IMG/VR virus record: IMGVR_UViG_3300047550_007046
Location: 1-44,999 of that record
Length of the DNA stretch: 44,999 nt
Source: a virus
Strand: one strand, 5' to 3'
Part shown: one piece after another, positions 33,201-40,284 of the stretch
How positions within the stretch are numbered: the first letter of the stretch is position 1
Layout of the letters: each line of letters begins with the position of its first letter
Notes under the pieces: model-generated
The model's database searches: none
Told to the model about the DNA's origin: nothing
Seen by the model: only the letters and a program-made list of their open reading frames with translations
Position numbers and translations under genes: made by a program

Positions 33201-36200
33201 GGTTGCTTCAACTTGTTAATCCACTATCTATTATTGCTGGACTATTTAAATCAATAATGACAGCTCTTAAATTTGGAGCTCTATTTTCAGGAATTGGAAT
33301 ATTGCTAGTTGGTGTTGTCGGCGCAGTAATGGCTGTTAAGAGTGCAATACAAAACTTTGAACCAATAATTGCAAAACTTAAAGATGCATGGAAGAATATA
33401 AGTGAATCACTACAGATAATTGCTCAACCTTTATTAGATATGATTAATGCATTTATGGGTGTAAAAAGCGCATCAGATGCCACTGGGTCATCATTGGAAA
33501 AGACTCAATCTAGTGCAAAAACCGCAGTCGCTGGCATTGTTGCAATTATTGGTGTAATTAGTAAGAAGTTTAGAGATAATGCAGATAAAATTGCAAAATT
33601 TGTTAAAGATAAACTAATACCAGTTCTTGTTACAATAATAAATACTATTTATACAATTGGTAAAATTATTTATTATGTATTTACTGGTAATTTTGATAAG
33701 GCTGGTAATGCTGGCGCTGAATTATTTATGCGTATTGGAAATGCATTCTTGAGTCTTGTAAAAGCCGTTATTCCTATATTAAAGAATTTACTAAAAGTAA
33801 CAGCCGTTGCTTTTGGTAAATTAGCAGATTTTATATTTACTGCAATAGTTCAAGCAGGCTCTGCAGCATTGTCATGGATAGCAGAAAATGCTGATAATTT
33901 ATTAATTGCTATTGGTAAGGGTGTAATGGCGGCCGCACTTGGTGGGACAACTTCTGATATTGATGCTTTCTTTTCTGATTTAAAGAAAGATTTAATGTTC
34001 TGGGAACCACAGGTAGATGTTTATCTCTCACCGGAAATAGATTGGACTAAGGGTGATGTTGGTAAAAAACTCGGCGCTGAATTAAGCGATAAGTTGAAAG
34101 AGGGTGTAGATATTGGAGAATGGCTTCTTGAAAAAATTAGTTTTGAACAAGGATGGATTGAATCTCTTGTTGGTAGCCTTCTTGATGGCATCGATTGGTT
34201 GAGCAATGGCCTGCTCGGCGCTGTTGATAGTGCCCTAGGATCGATTGCTGAATCTTTTAGAGAGAAATTTGGTAGAGAAATTGATGCCCCAATAAATATT
34301 ATTCCAAAAGCAAACAGAGGAAAAATTCAAGCAGAGATTGACGAAATTGTTGCAGCCGTAAGTGGGGCATTAGAGCAAGGAGGAGAAGAATTAGGGGAGG
34401 CTGTTGGTAGCGGAGCTGGTGATTCTATAAAGAAGGCAGTAGATGAAGCAATTAAAGATTTACAACAGAGATTTGTTGATTTAGTTACTGATTTCCTTGG
34501 CAATCAGGTTTCAAAATATAAAGAACAACTTACAGATCTCTTAAATGAGCAAAAAGAAAAGCAACTGGCATATTTTGATGATCAGATAGCCGCCCTTGAT
34601 GCATTAGAGAAAGCCGAAGAAGAATTAACAGCTACAAAAGAATATGAAATAGGTCGCCGTAGAATGATTGAGGAGAGGGATCTCCAGAGGGCAAACTATC
34701 AGAGAAATAGAGCATTGGCAATCTACGAAGGGAGAGTTGATGATGCAAGAACTCTAGATCTTGAAGAAGAGAAGAATACAAGAGATTTCAGAGATAATCT
34801 TGACAAGTACGATGAAGATAGAGCATCTGCCCTACAAAAGCAACAGCGTGAAACTGTAAAAGCAATTCTTGAACAGCAAAAGAAAGATGCTGAAAAAGCA
34901 TTTGATGAAATTGTTAAAAACTTTGAAAAATTTATTGAAGAAATTGGCAAATATGGAACATATAATCAGCAAGAACTTGAAGAGCAATTTAAAAAATTGC
35001 AAGAAGCAGCCATGGGTGCTAGCGATGATTTAACGGACGCATTCAAAGATTATTATCTAGAAATACCAAATATTATTAGACAGTATACAGATCCAACAAT
35101 TGGATTCTTTAAAGAACCACTTGATAAATTAATAGAAGTTGCTAAACAAAAGTTTGGTCTTGGTGGGGATAGTGGAGCATCAACAGATTCAATATTAGGC
35201 AATACAGCATTGATGATGTATGAAGTTGGTGCAACATTCGAAGAACTTGGACCGTATACTGGTCAATCATTTGAAGATGCATTTACTGCTGTAATAACAG
35301 ACTATGTTACTCCAATTGTAGATAAAATGAATGAAACAATGGCTCTTTTTGATCCAGCGACGATATTCCAAAAAGCAATAGATAATGCAAATATGACATT
35401 ACTGAGAGAACAGCAGAAACTTATTGATGGAATGGCTTCTCTTGTCAAGGACATGATTGATCTCCTAGATCCAGCCATAGCCCAATGGGTAGCTCTTAAG
35501 GCTGCAATTGAGGCAGCAGCAGATGCTGCTGCCAATGCCGGCTCACCTTCGCCAGGTGGCGGTGGAGGCGGTGGAGGCGGTGATGACGATGGCGGTGGTA
35601 TAGTGCCAATCCCTCCACGCGGCGACTTCAAAACGATGCTTAATACTAACGCCTGGGCAATAATAACCGATAGTCTGCCAACGTCATTAAGTGATAAAAA
35701 GTATTCAATATATGAAACTTTAGTAAGAATGTGGACTGACATATATAATAAGACAGCAACATATTCTTCGTTAAAGACATATTTGGATTCTATTAAAACT
35801 GCTGAATCATCATTCCTTTCTAAATCATTAACTACTTTGAAATCAAAAATGCCAACTGAGTATGGTGGAGATTATAAGCCATATGCAATGGGTGGTTATG
35901 TTAAAAAATATGGCACTGGTGGATTTGCTGTCCCTGGATTTAAATCAACTGCCGTGCCTGCACTACTCCATGGTGGTGAATTTGTTATAAATGCTAAGGC
36001 TGTACAAAATATTGGCATGGCAACACTTCAGGGACTAAATAATATGAGATTTGCCTCACCTAGATCAATGCAGTCCCCTCAAGTTACAACAATAAATGAA
36101 ACAAAAAATGTTAATATATATGTTGATAACTTTATCGGTCAAGAACAGTGGTTTGAATCAATGATGAAAGAGTACAATATTAAGATTGTGCCTAGAAATC

Positions 36201-36265
36201 AAAAAGCTGCCGGTTTAGAGAATAGAACAATAAGTACATATTCTGGAATTAATAGAGGTATCTGA
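27230..36265 (+). CDS. Tape measure protein
   Basis: About 3,011 residues, by far the largest gene. It sets tail length; at about 1.5 angstrom per residue the tail should be near 450 nm. Residues ~1-180 are Ala/Gln-rich helices (coiled coil). Residues ~205-460 are the TP901-type tape-measure core (KEVVRTRKILDDAF ... LSLKNIADAFPEMQGVATTF). Two hydrophobic regions (about 660-700 and 2010-2050) could enter the host membrane at injection. A Lys/Glu-rich middle, a Gly-run linker (about 2780-2800) and a C-terminal GGYVKKYGTGGFAVPGFKS, then ALLHGGEFVINAKA, motif common at tape-measure ends complete it. No lysozyme or peptidase motif was seen. The ATG at 27230 is preferred over a TTG at 27218. Confidence 0.93.
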   Translation: MAEDFEYKVRAHLQDDVSAALRSMSQQTQAAFASIASSARAAASAQKTLANQTKEVNKVFNTQQSSNTTTAKSFQNLTTNIVTLNRVFQQARNNARVLQEQLKGVQARIADLEKQQKRAIKNPLLSALSPADIQKNINSLRQQEREMKALQSSYNAFSTVRMRTQLALLNKDIGLVGNSLINFGKNLNYVGRNLTFALTIPIMSFVNYGINNLRKLDKEVVRTRKILDDAFATPEALDTFMKDLGDQLDILSFKSTDNYKSLGIARELVQGLAADFAQLGVQPEQIFSLVRLSAELEKIGDVDITVAKDFVTSAYQQSIRLQTTMASMAGNFIDTATMNERAIQMITGSLYSLNVIENKTVLSLKNIADAFPEMQGVATTFGLTMLEAGAFLAPMVAAGFELGASANSFKVSLQRIVAPTKQNKEMVGELSKALGEDFQFQAGIGIDTIDKLVDGFMALERSGYGTQGALEFFARLFGVRQGPRMEQSLRQLGIFKQALGDMSTDTSFIFRNITSNINKELQKIGIPKTFTATSLESIGEIARYTAEIEQKGGLQSQKVLDAINRGQAKSVEELQAKYGDFYKYIINESGKVIAVQALGPEQAKLIYEKELAAANNTVEAKLARSRETFKSFSRQIVPIFVDIIEAILPTLQKFTNWVANLPQSSKALIGLGLAFVALSGPMTTVVAIGSQLAGIFLKLTTGLMPKISRLFRMPSILANGLGETARGVGLAGTRLTGFGRILDSVGSKFPRFSKLLDTAFMGFPRYRNDMLKFGDTFVKFGSQRGLLLNNIFRSLLPPTVDERDISQISNWILELTGESLGRNKGRMRPLQTQMGAMFRRIFSGMGIDPFGEVAESVSSLNTVENNLIQTMLGAGAAIDNQSKKTTRKAKATTVLKQKLSDLKDEERKVISVVDQAGDSISGDDTSTKTKTGRRKPRGPAPIVLPGTPYEQAVRAQFPDIDKKVKDNLTKLQVKALTEQANKAGELTVEQILNPVAKAVQSPIDQLVEAKDKMLAELAGLQRKGPSSIEKRMEKLANLARSLGLSPSRASGVLFDFAEAADAMISKPVKAIEKVSKLAPLTKESILEAFDKSNVSVRALGREVSEGTIRAQQIIAEKLGSMGLTFQNETLKDIIDSISTGKAFDLASIIERLEMGKKVTKRQWSDLWQGIPRGATRSKLLSADIRGDIQEAILNDKRIKKATRQITGTREDWAIRATRDLFEDFDEGTVKDFVDRIKTLEEQYKSDPKMLRKIRELGRAVVLRTSGPGYQTYLTPERKALKGIELRPESIQMAEKIRTEIDRKEKILFDLLTKSESEAVKRVSSWQPRSMQQMLEDLSRGITTAREGATEAETKAVSGVTSRYSQRIIKIRDELNTLKNQLDLYANPASTIYARNMPIPRNLQELEDIASGIGRMDSGAGATGAVLEDVVKGRDATGFRDTALQAVEIARLEREGKFSLGTIPQSDVTRSRGRNIRDLILRRRKLNMMDKGRFLTKKFGMDKIIRLFDTRLMSIGPIAGILAAMTAMSEAPGGIISKIFGGAGAGGMMMAAGGGIDKNALQKTLLDEVVKRRGLKGDQAKKLKKTILDKFKAAGLDDWLTILNKPVDELGDSFKDVIANLKGVGEDMPGAKQSAKKLVEKLKGTGTQLKNGVRESAEKVATLIDKTLADPDYLDNLINKIPKQAQDAAERSAQKAKDGVVTPRGRTKGPVTPQTEKRRARQDAAKARAEKAVANEIEESVTEVAEDTSEKVVVESKSKKKGNKAVSEPAAASVIIDVEETTARTEVTVAKTIKDDLCELTDDVKRQIIAGLMAVHGIPGVAQEAVAETVIELKLAEEELEAVMAKKFDHLSDKYTSQYVALMTALGSGGGMIPPISPKTIEGAAGGFFSRSVNKFMGTAKGIVFSPLTSVAKAAGGAAVALGTFGKVLSFLPFGRQISAGLINRGTASIKTSGAVRESVLNKLIPDPSAKMGRWSKILKTATADIAGAGAGLLQLVNPLSIIAGLFKSIMTALKFGALFSGIGILLVGVVGAVMAVKSAIQNFEPIIAKLKDAWKNISESLQIIAQPLLDMINAFMGVKSASDATGSSLEKTQSSAKTAVAGIVAIIGVISKKFRDNADKIAKFVKDKLIPVLVTIINTIYTIGKIIYYVFTGNFDKAGNAGAELFMRIGNAFLSLVKAVIPILKNLLKVTAVAFGKLADFIFTAIVQAGSAALSWIAENADNLLIAIGKGVMAAALGGTTSDIDAFFSDLKKDLMFWEPQVDVYLSPEIDWTKGDVGKKLGAELSDKLKEGVDIGEWLLEKISFEQGWIESLVGSLLDGIDWLSNGLLGAVDSALGSIAESFREKFGREIDAPINIIPKANRGKIQAEIDEIVAAVSGALEQGGEELGEAVGSGAGDSIKKAVDEAIKDLQQRFVDLVTDFLGNQVSKYKEQLTDLLNEQKEKQLAYFDDQIAALDALEKAEEELTATKEYEIGRRRMIEERDLQRANYQRNRALAIYEGRVDDARTLDLEEEKNTRDFRDNLDKYDEDRASALQKQQRETVKAILEQQKKDAEKAFDEIVKNFEKFIEEIGKYGTYNQQELEEQFKKLQEAAMGASDDLTDAFKDYYLEIPNIIRQYTDPTIGFFKEPLDKLIEVAKQKFGLGGDSGASTDSILGNTALMMYEVGATFEELGPYTGQSFEDAFTAVITDYVTPIVDKMNETMALFDPATIFQKAIDNANMTLLREQQKLIDGMASLVKDMIDLLDPAIAQWVALKAAIEAAADAAANAGSPSPGGGGGGGGGDDDGGGIVPIPPRGDFKTMLNTNAWAIITDSLPTSLSDKKYSIYETLVRMWTDIYNKTATYSSLKTYLDSIKTAESSFLSKSLTTLKSKMPTEYGGDYKPYAMGGYVKKYGTGGFAVPGFKSTAVPALLHGGEFVINAKAVQNIGMATLQGLNNMRFASPRSMQSPQVTTINETKNVNIYVDNFIGQEQWFESMMKEYNIKIVPRNQKAAGLENRTISTYSGINRGI

Positions 36266-36693
36266 TGCCGATAATACCTGCCATACCAAATCAGCAAACA
36301 GATATATTGGAATTTATTTCAATTAACTCAACAGAACTAACTGAAGGCTCTAGAAAGTCCTCAATAAATCAAGCAATTTCTGTATCAGATGTTGAAACAG
36401 CATCTGGAAAAATAAAAAGATTTTTTAATAAAAATAAAAAAACATTAACAATAAATTATTCATATATAGGATCGACTTCTGGTGATACTGTTGATGGTCG
36501 CGTAGGGCGGGATTTTATACATAATTTAGCCTTAAATAGCCCATCTGTTCAAATTTCATATGTTGATAAGCCAAATGGGCCTATAATATCATTTAATGCA
36601 TTTATATCTAACTATTCTGAATCAATAGTTAGGAGGGACTTATCAAGACAATGCATTTATTATGAATTATCATTCGAACTTGAAGAGGCATAA
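36265..36693 (+). CDS. Tail protein, distal-tail-like module
   Basis: A 142-residue protein following the tape measure with a one-base overlap. It is a beta-rich domain with KKTLTINYSYIGSTSGDTVD, GRVGRDFIHNLALN, and the C-terminal SNYSESIVRRDLSRQCIYYE strand. The same domain forms the C-terminal ~140 residues of the 37165 gene (FGRDFITEIG ... SYSESLVRRDLVGESYLWD). Its position matches the distal tail (Dit) protein, which forms the ring at the end of the tube, although the fold is not proven. Confidence 0.7.
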   Translation: MPIIPAIPNQQTDILEFISINSTELTEGSRKSSINQAISVSDVETASGKIKRFFNKNKKTLTINYSYIGSTSGDTVDGRVGRDFIHNLALNSPSVQISYVDKPNGPIISFNAFISNYSESIVRRDLSRQCIYYELSFELEEA

Positions 36694-36726
36694 TATTTCA
36701 ATAAATTTGATTTAAATGATTTATAG

Positions 36727-36740
36727 TGGTATTATATAAT
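36727..36740 (+). promoter_or_regulatory. Extended -10 promoter (TGGTATTAT, overlapping TATAAT)
   Basis: TGG-TATTAT at 36727-36735 overlaps a second hexamer, TATAAT, at 36735-36740, in the 89-base gap before the 36783 gene. The leader is about 40 bases long and carries a good AAGGAG site, so this unit is not leaderless. Confidence 0.5.
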
Positions 36741-36755
36741 AGATTAAAAAGACCA

Positions 36756-36767
36756 GGGGATATCCCC
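36756..36767. repeat. GGGGATATCCCC palindrome in the leader of the 36783 gene
   Basis: A perfect 12-base palindrome lying between the promoter and the AAGGAG site. It could be an operator or form a small RNA hairpin beside the ribosome-binding site. Confidence 0.45.
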
Positions 36768-36782
36768 AAATAAGGAGAAAAA

Positions 36783-37145
36783 ATGAGTATTAGCAACTAT
36801 GCTGAAAATAAACTTCTGGATACCCTGCGTAACCAATCTTTTGCAGTGACAACTACTTATGTAAAACTACATACAGGGGATCCTGGCGAGGATGGCACGA
36901 ATAATGCGGCAACTGAGGCAACAAGAAAGTCTGTCTCCTGGAGTGCTGCTTCCTCTGGCTCAATGGCATCTAGCGCCACACTTTCATGGACTAACGTAAG
37001 TACAACTGAGACATATAGCCATTGGACACTTTGGGATGCTGCAACTGCTGGCAACTGTTTATGGGTTGGTGCTCTTTCGTCTTCGGCCGCCGTTACTGCC
37101 GGTGACACTTTTGAAATTACGTCACTTACGCTGACCCTTGACTAA
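36783..37145 (+). CDS. Phage structural beta-protein, paralogue of the 12628 gene
   Basis: A 120-residue protein with ISNYAENKLLDTLRNQ at its start and a beta fold (YVKLHTGDPGEDGTNNAATE, then ATRKSVSWSAASSG and GDTFEITSLTLTLD). It shares the ENKLLD start, the xxAASSG strand and the GDTxxI end with the 12628 gene. The family is widespread in phages and has no precise function. Base composition and codons are more GC-rich than neighbours, as in the start of the next gene. Confidence 0.75.
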   Translation: MSISNYAENKLLDTLRNQSFAVTTTYVKLHTGDPGEDGTNNAATEATRKSVSWSAASSGSMASSATLSWTNVSTTETYSHWTLWDAATAGNCLWVGALSSSAAVTAGDTFEITSLTLTLD

Positions 37146-37164
37146 GGGTCTGGGGATATAGCCA

Positions 37165-40100
37165 ATGGCTGCCCCCACACTACAAGCGCAAGGATCAAGC
37201 GCATCTAATACCACTGGTAACCTTGCTATTACGTTACCTGCTTATACTACGAACGATATCGTCGTTATTACAACAGTTGGTTGGGTACCGAATACAACAA
37301 CAGGAACTAATACTCAGTCGTTAGCTTCTCCATGGAATAAATACAGTCCAGATATTACCACTATTACTGGCGGTATTATTGATGCTGAGTATGCTTTTTG
37401 GTGGGCAAGGGCTACATCTTCTTCATCGCTTGGAACCACAGTAACTATTACCCGTCCGACTTCGTGGGATACAGGTACGGATACTTGTTGGGCTGGTCGT
37501 GCTTATGTGATCCGTGGTTGTGAAACAACAGGTAACCCGTTTGACCAGTTGACCGCTACTGCTATTTCAACGGCTGCTAACCCAGCATTGCCTGCGGTTA
37601 CTGTTAGTGCTGCTGAACGAAATGTGATTGCGTTTTATGTTTCGGCTGACAATAATACGGCTCCGACTGCTGCGACTGGTTATACCGTTGGCACGGCTGA
37701 TACAACACCGACTGGTACGGATGCCGGCTTTCAGACGTATAGCGACGTAACAAATACATCTCTTACAACTGTTACTCCAACTGGTGGAGCTGCTCCAGCA
37801 CAAGGTGGCCAAGTATATTTCTCGGCATCTTTTAAAAAACCACTTGTAACCCTTAGTAGAACTGCTACAAATACTGGCACAGGTACTCAGTCTGCAACTA
37901 AAGTAATTACAAAAAGTAGAACTGCGTCAGGTACAGGTACGGGCACAGGTTTAGCAATTGGATCTAATGGGGTTAAGAGAACTGCTTCTGCATCTGGAAT
38001 TGGAACTCAAACATCCACATATAATTTTTATACAATTATTCAAAGAACAGCAACCAATTCTGGTACTGGATCGTCTGGTAATACTACATATTTTAAGAGG
38101 GTTAGATCTGGTACTGCTAGTGGTGGTGCAACTAATGGCGACCAAGCAATCAGATTAGTTACATCAAAGAGAACAGCATCGAATTCGGGGTCTGGGACAC
38201 AGAGTGCAGTTGGAGTTATTAAAAAATTAAGAACTGCAAGCGCAACCGGTACTGGATCCCAGTCGGCATCTGCAATAAAAAAGAAATTACGCACAGCAAG
38301 TGAATCTGGTATAGGCACACAAAGTGTAACACAGATAAAATCTTTATTTAGGTCTGCATCATCAACTGCTACATCATATGAAAATGCTGGATATGCTGAT
38401 CTTGGATGGGTTGATTCATATTATTCAATAACAATAAGTAGTAGAGGCTATGACTTTTTACAATGGAATCCATCACTTGTTCTTGCATCTAGTCAATTAA
38501 GTATTGATTCATCACTTACTGTAAATGCTACTGCAACACAAGTAACAAAATCGGCATCTGTTTCAATAAGTATTGATTCTGATCTAGTAATATCAGGTAC
38601 TGAGATTCAATTTGCATCTACTACAATTAATGCTACATCAAACACAGTTGCAATATCAACTGGAATTAGATTGGCAAGTGGTAGCTTTAGTGCAATAGTT
38701 GATTTAACTACTGAGGGAATAGAACAACTCAGAGCATCTATAGGAATTGACTCTTCTGTTTCTGTATCTATTACATCAATTAAATTTGCTTATTCATCAA
38801 TAAATATTAGTTCTGATGTTACAACACAAATTGTTGGTAGAGAAATACTATATGCTAATTCACAAATTATTATCGATTCTAATCTTGCTGCGTCATCACT
38901 AGAGATTGCAAAAGCACAAACTACATTGTCAATACAATCAAATACATCAATCTCTACTTATAAGATTCAATACACAACTATTAGTATTGCATCCACTAGT
39001 CAATTAAATGTTCTTGTTAATAAATCAACATCAACTTCATCAACAGTATCTGGTAATTTAGTATCAATAATTAATGGAACAAGAATTCAGCCGGCCAGCG
39101 CTAACATTGGGCAACTAGATGGATCAGTAACTGTAACTGCCAAAGAAATTCTCTATGCTTCATCAACAATTAGTATTCAATCTGCACTTACCGCTTCAGG
39201 TACTGAGGCTTTAGTTGCGAGTATCAATATAAATACTGATGGATCTATTCTCTGTAGCGCAACGCATATTAGACATATTAATCCTTCCATATCTCTATCT
39301 ATCAATACAGATATAACAATACTTTCATTAAAGGCTAAATCTATTGAAGATGGTTGGACGGATTCATACTATTCAGTTACATTCCCAGGCAGAGGATATA
39401 GATTCTATGGTGTCGATGCTATAACTGATCTTGTTATCGTAAGAATATATGGTGAATCTGATGTTGTAACATCTGCTACAAGAATACACAATGCTCAAAT
39501 ATCAATTGACGCTAGCGTGAGCGTTACATGTTCTGCTGTTAAGAAACTCTTATCAATTCCAGCAACATCAAATATGACAGTAAAAGCCCAGGCTATTAAA
39601 TTTGGCGAAAGCCAATTGGAAATAACATGTCAATTAAATATTCTCACAATAAAACTTGGAATTGTTGATGTTGATGAGATGTCTTCATCTGTTACGTCAA
39701 CACAAGTTGCTAAAGAAATTCTATATGCAACAAGTTCTATTTCATCAACATCAGTAACTGTGATTGTTGGAAAAGAATATCAATTAGCAAAAATTAGCAT
39801 AAATGCTCAACTTTCAATGTTAATTGCTGGTGCAACTAGATTTAGCTCATCAATAATAGAAGATACTCAGTCAATTAGAACATTACTCATTATTGATAAT
39901 AAACCAATAACAGAGCATAATAGAAAAATATCAAGTACAATAATTCAATCATTTATTGAACAAAAAAATTGGGAATCTAGTAGAAGTCGATACTATAAAC
40001 CTGACTCCGGTAGAAAATCCTTTTCAATTTCATGGAAAGAGGTTCCTAATTTGAGAAATGATACCGTAGACTTAAGATTTGGTAGAGATTTCATAACTGA

Positions 40101-40284
40101 AATAGGATCAGATCCTGATATTCATATACTAAAAGTCCTAAATACTGACTCAGATGGAGTAACGCCATATACAGAAACAGAGTATAATGTTATAGTAAAA
40201 TCTTATTCTGAGTCTTTAGTTAGAAGAGATTTAGTTGGTGAATCATATCTATGGGACTGCAATCTGGAGTTAGAGGAAGTATAA
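37165..40284 (+). CDS. Large repeat-rich minor tail/fibre protein
   Basis: A 1,039-residue protein. Residues 1-220 form a beta domain (NLAITLPAYTTNDIVVITTV ... GGQVYFSASFKKP) found in other phage fibre proteins. Residues ~230-405 hold about nine copies of a ~20-residue repeat with the core RTASxSGxGTQSA. From ~410 to ~895 there are many ~27-30-residue beta repeats with a SIxIDSxLxVxxxxI pattern, interrupted by two copies of a GWxDSYYSxTxxxRGYxF element (near 38406 and 39352). The last ~140 residues repeat the 36265 domain. It is likely a fibre or tail-tip protein whose C-terminus attaches to the tail. Confidence 0.8.
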   Translation: MAAPTLQAQGSSASNTTGNLAITLPAYTTNDIVVITTVGWVPNTTTGTNTQSLASPWNKYSPDITTITGGIIDAEYAFWWARATSSSSLGTTVTITRPTSWDTGTDTCWAGRAYVIRGCETTGNPFDQLTATAISTAANPALPAVTVSAAERNVIAFYVSADNNTAPTAATGYTVGTADTTPTGTDAGFQTYSDVTNTSLTTVTPTGGAAPAQGGQVYFSASFKKPLVTLSRTATNTGTGTQSATKVITKSRTASGTGTGTGLAIGSNGVKRTASASGIGTQTSTYNFYTIIQRTATNSGTGSSGNTTYFKRVRSGTASGGATNGDQAIRLVTSKRTASNSGSGTQSAVGVIKKLRTASATGTGSQSASAIKKKLRTASESGIGTQSVTQIKSLFRSASSTATSYENAGYADLGWVDSYYSITISSRGYDFLQWNPSLVLASSQLSIDSSLTVNATATQVTKSASVSISIDSDLVISGTEIQFASTTINATSNTVAISTGIRLASGSFSAIVDLTTEGIEQLRASIGIDSSVSVSITSIKFAYSSINISSDVTTQIVGREILYANSQIIIDSNLAASSLEIAKAQTTLSIQSNTSISTYKIQYTTISIASTSQLNVLVNKSTSTSSTVSGNLVSIINGTRIQPASANIGQLDGSVTVTAKEILYASSTISIQSALTASGTEALVASININTDGSILCSATHIRHINPSISLSINTDITILSLKAKSIEDGWTDSYYSVTFPGRGYRFYGVDAITDLVIVRIYGESDVVTSATRIHNAQISIDASVSVTCSAVKKLLSIPATSNMTVKAQAIKFGESQLEITCQLNILTIKLGIVDVDEMSSSVTSTQVAKEILYATSSISSTSVTVIVGKEYQLAKISINAQLSMLIAGATRFSSSIIEDTQSIRTLLIIDNKPITEHNRKISSTIIQSFIEQKNWESSRSRYYKPDSGRKSFSISWKEVPNLRNDTVDLRFGRDFITEIGSDPDIHILKVLNTDSDGVTPYTETEYNVIVKSYSESLVRRDLVGESYLWDCNLELEEV
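37853..38390 (+). repeat. Array of ~20-residue RTAS-SGxGTQSA protein repeats
   Basis: About nine degenerate ~60-base units inside the 37165 gene. Each encodes a basic residue, RTA(S/T), then a Ser/Gly/Thr core (GTGTQSA-like) and a variable spacer. The DNA is diverged while the protein pattern is kept, so the array is old or under selection at protein level. GC content falls across it. Confidence 0.7.

Noticed and set aside
37853-38390. Regular ~60-base repeats as a possible CRISPR array
   Set aside because: Units are degenerate in DNA, in frame, and conserved as protein repeats; no identical repeats or unique spacers of CRISPR type.
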